Source: Microglena sp. YARC (lineage: Eukaryota > Chlorophyta > Chlorophyceae > Chlamydomonadales > Chlamydomonadaceae). Taken from it: a stretch of 64,000 bases of DNA. The translations under genes and the position numbers were made by a program. Numbering within the stretch: the stretch's first letter is position 1; every line of letters starts with the position of its first letter. The notes under the pieces were generated by a model. The model was not told where the DNA came from. It did no database searches and saw only the letters and a program-made list of their open reading frames with translations. Of the stretch, positions 18,109 to 27,307 are shown piece after piece. Location of the stretch: the NCBI GenBank assembly GCA_022414725.1, contig CM039464.1:52154540-52218539 (forward strand), written 5' to 3'.

Positions 18109-18544
18109 TGCACCACCACCACGTGTGTGTACGGGGGGGCGAATTCTGGTTCGTTCGGCGCATTGAATGAGTCGCAGTTGGACAGAAGAGATTCGCGTGT
18201 GTAAGGCTGTGTGAGGATGGATGATGCGTCATGTGTCGTGACAATACGAGTGCGAGTGGGTGCGTGGCCATCAACATCAACAGCATCACCTCGACATCCG
18301 CCGCCGTGCGTGCGTTATCCGATCATGTTTCCTCCGTTCGCCTAACCAACTCACAATTAATTTCATTGGACGAGACATGCGACACCCTGAATTGGCTAAC
18401 ACGTTCACTAAAATGTGATATGGTATGAAAGGAACACCCGTAAATTTGTAAATTTAATCTTACTCACTACTATTTTGCTTAATGGGTTTAAGTAAATCAG
18501 GTCAAAAAGCATAAGGCGATGATAATTATAAAAAGAAAACTAAT

Positions 18545-18907
18545 ATGAACGATTGTCGCTTGGTTATTCAGGCATCCACTCACCCCGTGTCTGATATAGA
18601 TAGAGTTGTTTCTCGTCAAGACTGCTACATACATGTCGATCTGAACAGGGAGATATGTGAAGACTTCAACGAAATACAAGTTGATTTACCTTACATGCAA
18701 ACAACTAGAGAACCGGGGAGATTGCTGGTGTTCAAAGAAAATGATTTCTTGCATGCAATTAATAACATGAGTCAAACGCGTCCACATAGTATCGAGACAG
18801 CCCTCCGATTTGCTAACTTATTCGGACTACATTCAACTGAGCTGCACTTTCTTAGAATTTGCAGTAAACATAAACTGCACTTGAACAAGTATCTATTTAC
18901 CGATTAA
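18545..18907 (+). CDS. Hypothetical 120-residue protein
   Basis: An ATG follows an AT-rich upstream region (ATAATTATAAAAAGAAAACT). The protein is soluble, mixed alpha/beta in composition (CYIHVDLNREICEDFNEIQV; TALRFANLFGLHSTELHFLR). It converges with the next gene and overlaps it by 15 nt. No family is recognised. The interval 18,110-18,540 holds no convincing gene. Confidence 0.55.
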   Translation: MNDCRLVIQASTHPVSDIDRVVSRQDCYIHVDLNREICEDFNEIQVDLPYMQTTREPGRLLVFKENDFLHAINNMSQTRPHSIETALRFANLFGLHSTELHFLRICSKHKLHLNKYLFTD

Positions 18908-19249
18908 TAATCCGGTGATACCAGGAGGCAAAGTAGTACCATTCCCTATTAATCCAATTATCATGTACAACTCCATGACGCAATGGATCAACCCCAACCC
19001 CATGACTGCCTTCCAATCCCTCCCTGAACCAGAGCGGCATGGCCACTTGGTTGAAGTTTTTATCTGCATACCGTTTGCAATTATATGTTTCATAACGTCG
19101 CCAATCAAATCGAGACTGTCATGTGGCTTACATTCGCAAGTATAGCCACTCTCCTCAAACTTTGCAGCAATGTGTACATGTGTACCACAATCGACCGTCT
19201 GTCCAAGTTGTACATAGAGAATTGTAATTGATTCAATATACTGTAACAT
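18893..19249 (-). CDS. Protein with shared hydrophobic C-terminal cassette, copy 1
   Basis: 118 residues from an ATG at 19,249. The N-terminal part is unique (CGTHVHIAAKFEESGYTCEC). The C-terminal ~50 residues (KWPCRSGSGRDWK...CVMELYMIIGLIGNGTTLPP) are almost identical to the end of the protein at 29,835-30,287, whose N-terminus is unrelated. The cassette has one hydrophobic segment that could be membrane-embedded. Sharing of a 3' module between unrelated genes suggests recombination. Confidence 0.5.
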   Translation of the reverse strand: MLQYIESITILYVQLGQTVDCGTHVHIAAKFEESGYTCECKPHDSLDLIGDVMKHIIANGMQIKTSTKWPCRSGSGRDWKAVMGLGLIHCVMELYMIIGLIGNGTTLPPGITGLLIGK

Positions 19250-19332
19250 TATTGACCGGTCTGAGTGTAACAAAGGGTTTTTGAGGCCATTGGAAGTCTG
19301 ATCAAAAAGACACAGACGTTGGTTGTCTCAAC

Positions 19333-20925
19333 TCAGCTGTACTCGGTGCCAGCCGCATCTGAATCCATCAGCAGCTTGCAGACATCTGCGTGACCAGCCT
19401 TGGCAGCCGCCCTCAAGGCCCTGCTGTCGTTAGAGTTCGCCCGGGCCCTGAACTCAATTCCAGTCACCTCTGGATCCATCAGCAGCTTGCAGACATCTGC
19501 GTGACCTGCCTTGGCAGCAGCCCACAATGCCCTGCTGTCGAAAGTGTACGCCCTGGCCCTGAACTCAATTCCAGCCACCTTCGGATCCATCAGCAGCTTG
19601 CAGAGATCTGCGTGACCTACCTTCGCAGCCAGCCGCAAGGCCCAGCTGTTGACAGAGTTCGCGCGGGCCCTTAACTCAAGTCCAGCCACCTCTGGATCCA
19701 TGAGCAGCTTGCAGACATCTGCGTGACCTGCATAGGCAGCCTCACGCAAGGCCCTGCTGTCGGTAGAGTTCGCCCTAGCCCTGTACTCAATTCCAGCCAC
19801 CTCTGGATCCATGAGCAGCTTGCAGACATCTGCGTGACCTGCCTTGGCAGCCTCACGCAAGGCCCTGCTGTCGTTAGAGTTCGCCCTAGCCCTGTACTCA
19901 AGTCCAGCCACCTCTGGATCCATCAGCAGCTTGCAGACATCTGCGTGACCGTCCTTAGCAGCGGCCCACAATGCCATGCTATCGCTAGAGTTAGCAAGGG
20001 CCCTGAACTCAATTCCAGCCACCTCTGGATCCATCAGCAGCTTGCAGACATCTGCGTGACCAGCCATTGCAGCCGCCCACAAGGCCATGCTGTCACTAGA
20101 GTTCGCCCTGGCCCTGTACTCAAGTCCAGCCACCTCTGGATCCATGAGCATCTTGCAGACATCTGTGTGACCTGCCTTGGAAGGCGCCCACAAGGCACTG
20201 CTGGCGGTAGAGTTCGCCCGTGCCCTGAACTCAAGTCCAGCCACCGCTGGATCCATGAGCAGCTTGCAGACATCTGCGTGACCTTCTCTAGCAGCGGCCC
20301 ACAATGCCAAGCTGTCCTCGTTGTTCGCCCTGGCCCTGAACTCAATTCCAGCCACCTCTGGATCCATCAGCAGCTTGCAGACATCTGTGTGACCTGCATT
20401 GGCAGCCGCCCACAAGGCACTGCTGTCGCTAGAGTTCGCCCGGGCCCTGAACTCAAGTCCAGCCACCGCTGGATCCATGAGAAGCTTGCAGACATCTGCG
20501 TGACCTTCATCGGCAGCCTCACGCAATGCCAAGCTGTTGACAGAGTTAGCCCGGGCCCTGAACTCAATTCCAGCCACCGCTGGATCCATGAGCAGCTTGC
20601 AGACATCTGCGTGACCGGCCTTGGCAGCCACATAGAGAAGCTTGTTTTCATTTTGGTTCGCCCTCAATTGTAGGGCCCCCTTAACCTGCACAAGAGGATT
20701 GGACACCAAGCATACTGCTAGAAGGTCGGCGCGCCCCCCTTTCGCCATCATCTCTCCAACTCTCTGTGGTGGTTGGATCAGTCCGGTAAGGGGCCATCCA
20801 GAAAATCTTTTGCACAGAGTTTTACACACTAATACAATCTTGGGGTTGGAAGATAATAGGGCAATACGATCAAGAATGTCATGGGGAAGCGTTAGGATTA
20901 ACGATGATCGCGTGTGCGAATGCAT
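19333..20925 (-). CDS. F-box/ankyrin-repeat protein 3
   Basis: 530 residues from an ATG at 20,925. The start is MHSHTRSSLILTLPHDILDR with an F-box-like domain, then 12 GHADVCKLLMDP repeats ending DAAGTEYS. It lies in the opposite orientation to genes 1 and 2 and is more diverged from them than they are from each other. The role is inferred as an SCF substrate adaptor. Confidence 0.85.
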   Translation of the reverse strand: MHSHTRSSLILTLPHDILDRIALLSSNPKIVLVCKTLCKRFSGWPLTGLIQPPQRVGEMMAKGGRADLLAVCLVSNPLVQVKGALQLRANQNENKLLYVAAKAGHADVCKLLMDPAVAGIEFRARANSVNSLALREAADEGHADVCKLLMDPAVAGLEFRARANSSDSSALWAAANAGHTDVCKLLMDPEVAGIEFRARANNEDSLALWAAAREGHADVCKLLMDPAVAGLEFRARANSTASSALWAPSKAGHTDVCKMLMDPEVAGLEYRARANSSDSMALWAAAMAGHADVCKLLMDPEVAGIEFRALANSSDSMALWAAAKDGHADVCKLLMDPEVAGLEYRARANSNDSRALREAAKAGHADVCKLLMDPEVAGIEYRARANSTDSRALREAAYAGHADVCKLLMDPEVAGLELRARANSVNSWALRLAAKVGHADLCKLLMDPKVAGIEFRARAYTFDSRALWAAAKAGHADVCKLLMDPEVTGIEFRARANSNDSRALRAAAKAGHADVCKLLMDSDAAGTEYS

Positions 20926-21000
20926 GTTCTATAAATGCAAGCGCACAGGATGGTCTATAGCCTTTTATAAAATCCCAACTCATTATTTATTTATACTACC
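20926..21000 (-). promoter_or_regulatory. Upstream element of gene 3, core block inverted
   Basis: Reading toward the gene, CCATCCTGTGCGCTTGCAT is kept as in the plus-strand paralogues. The preceding CCCAACTCATTATTTATTTA block is in the opposite orientation. The gene at 36.2-37.9 kb has the same arrangement at 37,980-38,035. Confidence 0.55.
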
Positions 21001-21101
21001 GAGGCCCATGCACCTCCCTTGTGACGCTTGCGCAAGTTCCTAGACCTCGGTGTTGTCCTCCTGCTCCATCATTTTAGTACGCACATGGCTGGCGGATTCT
21101 A

Positions 21102-21572
21102 CTAAGATGCCCGCGCCATCCCAATTGCAATGATCCCTACAATACTGACCACCAGGCCGAAACTGGTGCCTATGACGCCGTACTTGAACACCTCTCTAGA
21201 AAAAGCCGCACCCTCATAACACCAGCTACCGAAGTGCTGACAGTTCCTTCCCAACACATTGTAATCCGCCCTGCCGAGCTGCGAGCGTGCCCTTTTGACC
21301 ACCTCCAACGGTGAGAAACGACACCTCGCATTCACAACCCGTGCAGAGCTGCCAACTACCAGGAACTCTGCCAGAGTAGTCTCGCTGATCAATCGCTTTC
21401 CATGGGGCTCTGACCCCGCATAGTGGATGACCTTGATGTCTGCTGCAGAGGAATACCATTCCGGGGGGGCGCTCACAATGCCATCGTGCTCGAACTTGAT
21501 GCCGATGGGGTTGACGCAATCCACATGCAGCCACATGCCAGCCTCGATGCTCGCCATTTTCTTAGTACCCAT
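21102..21572 (-). CDS. LRAT-like (NlpC/P60 superfamily) membrane protein 1
   Basis: 156 residues from an ATG at 21,572. A catalytic-type His lies in FEHDGIVSA (His29) and the NC-box Cys in GRNCQHFGSWC (Cys111), the arrangement of LRAT/H-rev107-type acyltransferases and phospholipases. A hydrophobic C-terminal segment (~131-152, GVIGTSFGLVVSIVGIIAIG) should anchor it in a membrane, as in cellular relatives. Such enzymes transfer or release acyl chains of phospholipids. A membrane-remodelling role is inferred. A soluble relative is at 45.1 kb. Confidence 0.75.
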   Translation of the reverse strand: MGTKKMASIEAGMWLHVDCVNPIGIKFEHDGIVSAPPEWYSSAADIKVIHYAGSEPHGKRLISETTLAEFLVVGSSARVVNARCRFSPLEVVKRARSQLGRADYNVLGRNCQHFGSWCYEGAAFSREVFKYGVIGTSFGLVVSIVGIIAIGMARAS

Positions 21573-21764
21573 GGCAGACTTTTTCTGCGAGGGGTGACAT
21601 ACGCAACCAGGGGAAACATGTCAGCATATCTGACACGTGTGTTCGCGCGCGCCCATGAAAATACGAGTGTAAACGTGGCATTTCTGCCACGTTTTTCGCG
21701 CTCCTCGAAGTCAGCGAAAGCCGCCTTGGTGTGTGTGAGGATGGTACGGGTCTGCGAAATCACA

Positions 21765-21865
21765 GTGTGCTGTGACTCGACTCGACAGTTTCCTCCGTGA
21801 TGCGAGAGGTCGCCATGTGATGTGATGTGACTCGACTCGACAGATGCCGCCGTCCTTGATGAGAG
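21765..21865. repeat. Minisatellite E, short tract
   Basis: GTGACTCGACTCGACAG, TTTCCTCCGTGATGCGAGAG, GTCGCCATGTGATGTGATGT. This is the smallest tract of a family expanded at 45.6, 51.2 and 54.8 kb. Confidence 0.7.
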
Positions 21866-21958
21866 TGGTCTGTCGGTCTCCGATCCTCGAAACACGAGTG
21901 TAAACGTTGTTGTGAAACATGTACGTAATTCCCTTGTCCGATTGTACAAAAAGCAACC

Positions 21959-22189
21959 ATGCAGGAGTCGGAACCATCCGAGCAAGTGAAGAACTACTAC
22001 ATCGATTTAAAACGCGAAGATGCAATTGCTGGATTGAATGGCCTGTTCGGAGTGTCACGCGAGGACTCAGGTGCACGCCTGGTGGAGTACATGCCATCCC
22101 ATGACCAACCAGGTCCCCCGCATGCAAAACACAAATACACAAAAACAAAAAATGGCGAAACTTTGACTGGTTCTCTTTTCACAGAGTGA
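21959..22189 (+). CDS. Hypothetical 76-residue protein
   Basis: An ATG start gives MQESEPSEQVKNYYIDLKRE and a polar C-terminus with KHKYTKTKNGE. No family is recognised. It is plausible as a small gene because its composition is protein-like and it fills the gap. The opposite strand also has open frames, so confidence is moderate. Confidence 0.4.
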   Translation: MQESEPSEQVKNYYIDLKREDAIAGLNGLFGVSREDSGARLVEYMPSHDQPGPPHAKHKYTKTKNGETLTGSLFTE

Positions 22190-22400
22190 GTGTGTGGACG
22201 AGAAAGAGGCTACAGGTTTCCGCCGTTGCGTTTGCATGTGAACTGTCAAGGATCTCTCGGAAGTACAGTCGGAGACGCAATTTGTGAATGCAACGTGAGC
22301 GAGCAGTCAACATTGCCAGTCTGCTTATCCAGTTGCCCCATGCAAGCTTGCACGAGTACCGCCTTATCAGATAAAATTTAATCTAAATTTCTAAATTTTA

Positions 22401-22447
22401 GGTTGTAACAGTAGTTGCCTCGTTTGCTTTCCGAAAATAACTAAACT
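22401..22447 (+). mobile_element. Solo left end of the IS607/Fanzor element
   Basis: GGTTGTAACAG and then CTCGTTTGCTTTCCGAAAAT closely match 33,187-33,232, the left edge of the Fanzor element. Both copies begin with GG and the match stops upstream of it, which fixes the left boundary independently. Confidence 0.7.
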
Positions 22448-22520
22448 TCGAAACGCTGTCGATACCAAGCAGAGCCCCCGTATTCATGGAAAAAATACAG
22501 AGAACTAGTTGACGTGGTTT

Positions 22521-23061
22521 TTAAGTTGCCACGTGGTTTCGCACGATGAAAGGCACGAGCACGTGACTGACCATGTGATTCCTTTTCCTCTGGAGGTGTT
22601 CGCGGTATCGCTCTGCGATCACTCGAACTGCCTTACTGACGCGCAGCCAAGACATGCAAATCTTCTTGAAGAAGACCTCCTGGATTTCTGTATCATAGTA
22701 AGAGAGATCCAGTGTATCGGAGCCAAATAAGTCGATGTTGATGTCCAATCCAGGTCTGGTGATGTACAGCCTCTCCATTATGTGGTAGATGGTTGGATGG
22801 TCTTCGGACACAACCAATGCTTTCAGCGCAAAACAATTTGTGTCTGTTCCTTTTGTCCACATACAATATGGAGTCATAGCCTTCAGACATGTCCATTCCA
22901 TAGATCTGATTGTCCACGAACTGAGAGAACACTGGGAAGAAACCGTCTCCTAATGTGAACAACAAAGCTAATTCGTTGGGAAAGATAAGCAGAGACGGAT
23001 CTTGTGATTTGTATGCAGCATTAGCAAGTTGCAACCATATTTTCTCACCGACTGTTGACAT
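22521..23061 (-). pseudogene. Hypothetical protein gene with one frameshift
   Basis: An ATG at 23,061 starts MSTVGEKIWLQLANAAYKSQ, continuing to EGYDSILYVDKR. The frame then changes near 22,855 and goes on as DTNCFALKALVVSEDHPTIY to ERYREHLQRKRNHM. The combined ~180-residue product resembles a SMI1/KNR4-like fold in its early part (PNELALLFTLGDGFFPVF). That assignment is weak. A sequencing error is possible. Confidence 0.45.
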
Positions 23062-23186
23062 TATTAGTTATTTAACGTTGTGGATAGAGTTGGGTTGGTT
23101 GTTTTATTGCTTTTTGCTCAGATGGAAATGGTTTCAATTTTTTATTCACTGCCGCCGTGATGCGAAACTTTTGCAGTGTACGAAAA

Positions 23187-24557
23187 TTATTCGTAAAAGA
23201 GCATCCAACAGTGCATATCGTCGTCGCCGTTTACCCAACTGTGTTGAGGATACACGCATGCTAAGTTACCAATGCCCAAGTTAGTCATTGTGACCATGTG
23301 TGAGTAGCCGAAGCTGCTGCTAAAAAGGATGCGTATTCCCATAGCGGTGCTGATACGGTCGATACTTGGCTTGAACTCTACAGCAACTGTGCAGAGCCAT
23401 ACAAGGAGTTGGGCACCAGGATGGTGCGCTCCATGTTGGTTGACCATTTCACACAACAAATTTGTAGCCGCCTGAATTTTCGCTTTACTTGTATCGCACA
23501 CATGGTCGCAAAGTCTATTTTGCAGTCCATCCACGCCGTTTATGTCCACTAACCTACCACCACTATGCGAGGGCAGTGTCTGCGTGAGTGGTAGCACTGC
23601 TTCCGCAGGGACATCCAAGGTTATCAATTCGCATAATATGCGTACCCTGTCATGAAGAGACTGGCGCATCCCCAATTGTCTCAGTGCATAATCGGGTAAA
23701 TGAATAGAGCATGGATTCAGAAGCAGATCACGAGCAAGCTTAAGCGTTGGCGCGACAGCCATGTGCGGTTCAAGTGCTGTTGCCATGGCCTGGGCGTAAG
23801 CAGGCTCTGCTATTGCTACACGCAGCATCGTTTTTGAAATTGATGCAACAGTGGCCCCCGCTGTCTCATTGTCTAGCAGGATTGCAATCGCGGACCGGAT
23901 AAAGAGATCCTCCACCCCTGCTGGCAGATGTGCTGTCGCTACACATTCATTAGCCACATGGATGAACACATCGATGCATGGTATGGGTATCTTAGCTGGT
24001 AGTTCAGCTAAAAGTCGAAACAGATTTCCAAGACCGTCTTGACTGAGTGCATCTATGACGGCAAGCATCTGGGACTGGGAACGAGTTGCAATGAAGAGAC
24101 TGACCAGTCCCACCAGATGACAGTGTTCCTGTGTACGCTCATTACATGTCCGAATGAACATGTCGGTGTACAGCTGGTGGAACTGTGGGCTGACCTTGTC
24201 GGTACCTATGCTGACCTGCCGACCACACGCATTAAGCGCAGCGCTCAGAAAGACGGTGGGCATGCTGGCGATCAAGCAAGCAACACCGTTCATGTCCAAT
24301 GTAAGCTCAGTCGTAATGTCGTTGTAGTACTGTAGCATCCTCGCAACCCCCTTTGATGCTTTGCGCATAATCACAGGTGAAACAGCATACGGTGTGGCTG
24401 TCTCGAGCAAAACTAGCAATGCCCTAGTAGCAGTCTTGAAATCACCGTGTCCAGAGCAGCGTCTAATCCTAGAAGAAGCTAGCATCAATCTGATATTCAG
24501 TGGTAGTAAGCAACCGCACATCCACATTGTGCAATTTGAGTGACAGGATGACAACAC
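23187..24557 (-). CDS. Large helical-repeat protein
   Basis: About 450 residues. There is no ATG at the extreme 5' end (GTG at 24,557); the first in-frame ATG gives MWMCGCLLPLNIRLM. The true N-terminus may lie in another frame at 24,580-24,630 (MMVLELIASTAASATLAEKA). The sequence is almost entirely amphipathic helices with many Ala/Leu (NLFRLLAELPAKIPIPCIDV; TMLRVAIAEPAYAQAMATAL), like HEAT/armadillo scaffolds. It looks intact in its main body. No specific family is recognised. Confidence 0.6.
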   Translation of the reverse strand: MLSSCHSNCTMWMCGCLLPLNIRLMLASSRIRRCSGHGDFKTATRALLVLLETATPYAVSPVIMRKASKGVARMLQYYNDITTELTLDMNGVACLIASMPTVFLSAALNACGRQVSIGTDKVSPQFHQLYTDMFIRTCNERTQEHCHLVGLVSLFIATRSQSQMLAVIDALSQDGLGNLFRLLAELPAKIPIPCIDVFIHVANECVATAHLPAGVEDLFIRSAIAILLDNETAGATVASISKTMLRVAIAEPAYAQAMATALEPHMAVAPTLKLARDLLLNPCSIHLPDYALRQLGMRQSLHDRVRILCELITLDVPAEAVLPLTQTLPSHSGGRLVDINGVDGLQNRLCDHVCDTSKAKIQAATNLLCEMVNQHGAHHPGAQLLVWLCTVAVEFKPSIDRISTAMGIRILFSSSFGYSHMVTMTNLGIGNLACVYPQHSWVNGDDDMHCWMLFYE

Positions 24558-24749
24558 GCCTTCTCTGCCAGCGTTGCAGAGGCCGCAGTTGACGCAATCA
24601 GTTCTAATACCATCATGAACTTAGAACACTTTATGCACCTGAAAACAGCGAAACGAATCTCACACGAATCTCTCTCTATCGAACTTCGACTCATTCGATG
24701 CGCCGAACGAAAAACCAGAATTCGCCCCCCGTACAGTCAGCAGATAATC

Positions 24750-25274
24750 TTAAGGCGGGGTGATGTTGCCATCGCCGTATAAATGCATACCCGGGTTGTG
24801 CGGAAACCTAGCGGCCTCCAGATAGTTGGTCTTGGCTGCATCCTGTACAGCTTGGGCTGACATGACATTGGAGTGAGATGCCAGATGGTCTATCCTGGCT
24901 GCATCCTGTACAGCTTGGGCTGACATGACATTGGAGTGAGATGCCAGATGGTCTATCCTGGCTGCATTCTGTACAGCTTGGGCTGACATGACATTGGAGT
25001 GAGATGCCAGATGGTCTATCCTGTCTGCATTCTGTACAGCTTGGGCTGACATGACATTGGAGTGAGATGCCAGATGGTCTATCCTGGCTGCATCCTGTAC
25101 AGCTTGGGCTGACATGACAACGACCTGGGCCTCCACTTCTTTTTTCGCCTTATCCAGTCTTTCCAAGTAAGCGATGCTGTCACCTGCAAAGGTTGGAATG
25201 TGAGCAAGATGGCGGGGACATTTATTGGAATATGGTTGGCAAGGGATTCCGTATTTACGTCGAGTGCAGTCCAT
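24750..25274 (-). CDS. Protein with five 21-residue repeats
   Basis: 174 residues from an ATG at 25,274. A short cysteine-containing start (CTRRKYGIPCQPYSNKC) is followed by a predicted coiled coil (AYLERLDKAKKEVEAQVVVM). Then come five tandem copies of MSAQAVQDAARIDHLASHSN (+V), exactly 63 bp each. Repeats differ at only a few bases, so the array is young. Charge and heptad-like spacing suggest an extended helix or trimeric coiled coil. No family is recognised. Confidence 0.65.
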   Translation of the reverse strand: MDCTRRKYGIPCQPYSNKCPRHLAHIPTFAGDSIAYLERLDKAKKEVEAQVVVMSAQAVQDAARIDHLASHSNVMSAQAVQNADRIDHLASHSNVMSAQAVQNAARIDHLASHSNVMSAQAVQDAARIDHLASHSNVMSAQAVQDAAKTNYLEAARFPHNPGMHLYGDGNITPP

Positions 25275-25355
25275 GTAATTCGCTCACAATTTATGACTGT
25301 AGAAGTCGCCCGCTCTTATACAGTTGCGTGACCAGCACCAGCGCATCAGCATTGT

Positions 25356-26642
25356 TTATAACAAATCCCCCCAGCTTATGAATTCTTTCAAGAGTCTGCG
25401 TCGGCACACAACATAACTCGGGTTTGTATTCACGTGTCTCCATGTTTCCTGAATAGTCGCTGCGGCTCTGCGTCTTCGCACTAAACGGCACGCGTCTTGG
25501 ACGGATACCAACATGTTGCGGTTTCTACTCAATAAATGCCAGTCCCATGGTTTGTCCGGGTTACTAGAGACAATGTCCCAAGTGGCTACTCCGGGATTCG
25601 CACTCAATCCAAGCCAGTTCCACGGCTTGTCCGGGTTACTCGAGACAATATCCCAGGTGGCTACACTGGGGTTTGTGCTCAAATAATACCAATCCCATGG
25701 TTTGTCCATGTTACTCGACACGATGTCCCATGTGGCTACACTGGGGGGTGTGCTCAACCAATACCAATCCCATGGTTTGTCCGGGTTACTCGAGACAATA
25801 TCCAGGGTGGCTACCCCGGGATTCGCACTCAATCCACACCAATCCCACGACTTGTCCGGGTTAGTCACGACAATATCCCAGGTGGCTACACTGGGGTTTG
25901 TGCTCAAATAATACCAATCCCACGGCTTGTCCGGGTTACTGGAGACAATATCCAATGTGACTACTCCGGGATTCGCACTCAATCCACGCCAGTTCCACGG
26001 CTTGTCCAGGTTACTACACACGATGTCCCATGTGACATTGGGGTTTGTGCTCAACCAATACCAATCCCATGGTTTGTCCAGGTTACTCGACACGATTTCC
26101 CATGTGGCTATGGTGTTTGTGCTCAATCCACTCCAATACCATGGTTTGTCCAGGTTACTCGAGACGATGTCCCAAGTGGCTACTCCGGGATTCGCACTCA
26201 ATCCACGCCAATTCCATGGTTTGTCCAGGTTACTCGATACAATGTCCCATGAGATGACACTGGTGTTTGCGCTCAACCAATACCAACTCAATGGTTTCTC
26301 CAGGTTACTCGACACGATGTCCCACGAAATACTCGCGTTTGAGCTCAATCCACTCCAGTCCCATGGTTTGTCCGGGTTACTCGACACGATGTCCCACGTG
26401 ACGACACTGGCGTTTGTGCTCAACCAATACCAATCCCATGGTTTGTCTGGGTTACTCGACACGATGTCCCACGTGACGACACTGGGGTTTAAGCACAAAT
26501 TACTCCAATCCCACGGTTTGTCTGGGTTACTCGACACGACGTCCCATGTCAGGTATGGATTATCACTCAATTGACCCCAATTCCATTTGCATTCTCCGGC
26601 TTTTACTCGATCCAGTATGTGACTAATTTCGATGTCGAGCAT
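25356..26642 (-). CDS. NPDKPW-repeat protein, intact
   Basis: 428 residues from an ATG at 26,642 (MLDIEISHILDRVKAGECKW). Fourteen repeats of ~30 residues follow, with the pattern NPSVATWDIVSSNPDKPWDW + YWLST. The basic IQ-like cap (RRRRAAATIQETWRHVN) and NTNPSYVVCRRRLLKEF end the protein. It is the only complete member of the family here and the best guide to the broken copy at 8.3-9.5 kb. Function is unknown; a repeat scaffold binding a ligand through its regularly spaced Trp residues is a guess. Confidence 0.85.
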   Translation of the reverse strand: MLDIEISHILDRVKAGECKWNWGQLSDNPYLTWDVVSSNPDKPWDWSNLCLNPSVVTWDIVSSNPDKPWDWYWLSTNASVVTWDIVSSNPDKPWDWSGLSSNASISWDIVSSNLEKPLSWYWLSANTSVISWDIVSSNLDKPWNWRGLSANPGVATWDIVSSNLDKPWYWSGLSTNTIATWEIVSSNLDKPWDWYWLSTNPNVTWDIVCSNLDKPWNWRGLSANPGVVTLDIVSSNPDKPWDWYYLSTNPSVATWDIVVTNPDKSWDWCGLSANPGVATLDIVSSNPDKPWDWYWLSTPPSVATWDIVSSNMDKPWDWYYLSTNPSVATWDIVSSNPDKPWNWLGLSANPGVATWDIVSSNPDKPWDWHLLSRNRNMLVSVQDACRLVRRRRAAATIQETWRHVNTNPSYVVCRRRLLKEFISWGDLL

Positions 26643-26670
26643 TATATAAATTCTCACGGTTGTGTTGTTC

Positions 26671-26752
26671 TCAAATAAAGTAAAGTGGGACCATGCTTTT
26701 ACATTACAGTCGACGGAATACTAAAATGAAACCGCTTCGTGTACGGTGTAAC
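26671..26752. repeat. Fragments of repeats C and A
   Basis: GTTCTCAAATAAAGT (26,671 onward) belongs to repeat C. 26,705-26,752 is repeat A inverted (ACAGTCGACGGAATACTAAA, then ACCGCTTCGTGTACGGTGTA). Confidence 0.7.
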
Positions 26753-26829
26753 CTAAATGTGTAGAAATCCACGGGGTAGTGGAACACCAATACGATTGTG
26801 AATCAACAAATTGCAAGATGTTAACGAGA

Positions 26830-26940
26830 AATATCCATTGAAGGACCAGCCGCACTTAAGCGATCGCCTCTTCCCTGGTACCGTGGCCCAAAAGAACACG
26901 GGGTCTTGATCGTGCTGAGTTTTCCGTTGAAATATTCGCA
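26830..26940 (-). repeat. Dispersed repeat B
   Basis: CCATTGAAGGACCAGCCGCA, CTTAAGCGATCGCCTCTTCC, CCAAAAGAACACGGGGTCTT. Other copies are at 4.8, 38.3, 45.9 and 62.0 kb. Confidence 0.75.
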
Positions 26941-27022
26941 TGTCTTGAAGCGTTCTTTGGCCTCCTTCAGCAGAAATGCGCTGTCCGGGCCGTTCACATT
27001 TCCAAAATAATTTTGAGCATGC

Positions 27023-27307
27023 ATGGAAGGGAGGATGAGTGACTTTGATAATCGTTTGCAGCAGCTTGAGGCGGACTACAAAGTGTTGTTCGAGGAACAG
27101 GCAAACCAGCGTCAGGAGATCCAGCGCCTGGACAAGGAGATCCAAGCAGTGCGGGATGCCACGTCCACCCAGATCGAGCGTGAGTTGGAAAGGGCATGGG
27201 CCGAGGCGTACCATGAACTGCAAGGGATGTTGACCGATGCTCAGTTGACCCAAGTTAAACTGGCAACATTCGGCATGCACAAACTCACACCCCATCTTGC
27301 TTGTTGA
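27023..27307 (+). CDS. Coiled-coil protein, 94 residues
   Basis: An ATG start. Residues ~5-75 are heptad-rich (FDNRLQQLEADYKVLFEEQA; RQEIQRLDKEIQAVRDATS), a strong coiled coil. It ends KLTPHLAC. The opposite strand has an open frame of implausible composition, so I take this strand. Function unknown. From 27,310 to 27,630 only repeat scraps are visible (27,387-27,420 is inverted relative to 4,963-4,995). Confidence 0.6.
   Translation: MEGRMSDFDNRLQQLEADYKVLFEEQANQRQEIQRLDKEIQAVRDATSTQIERELERAWAEAYHELQGMLTDAQLTQVKLATFGMHKLTPHLAC

Noticed and set aside
24830..25125. CRISPR array
   Set aside because: Direct 63-bp repeats without spacers, inside an open reading frame.
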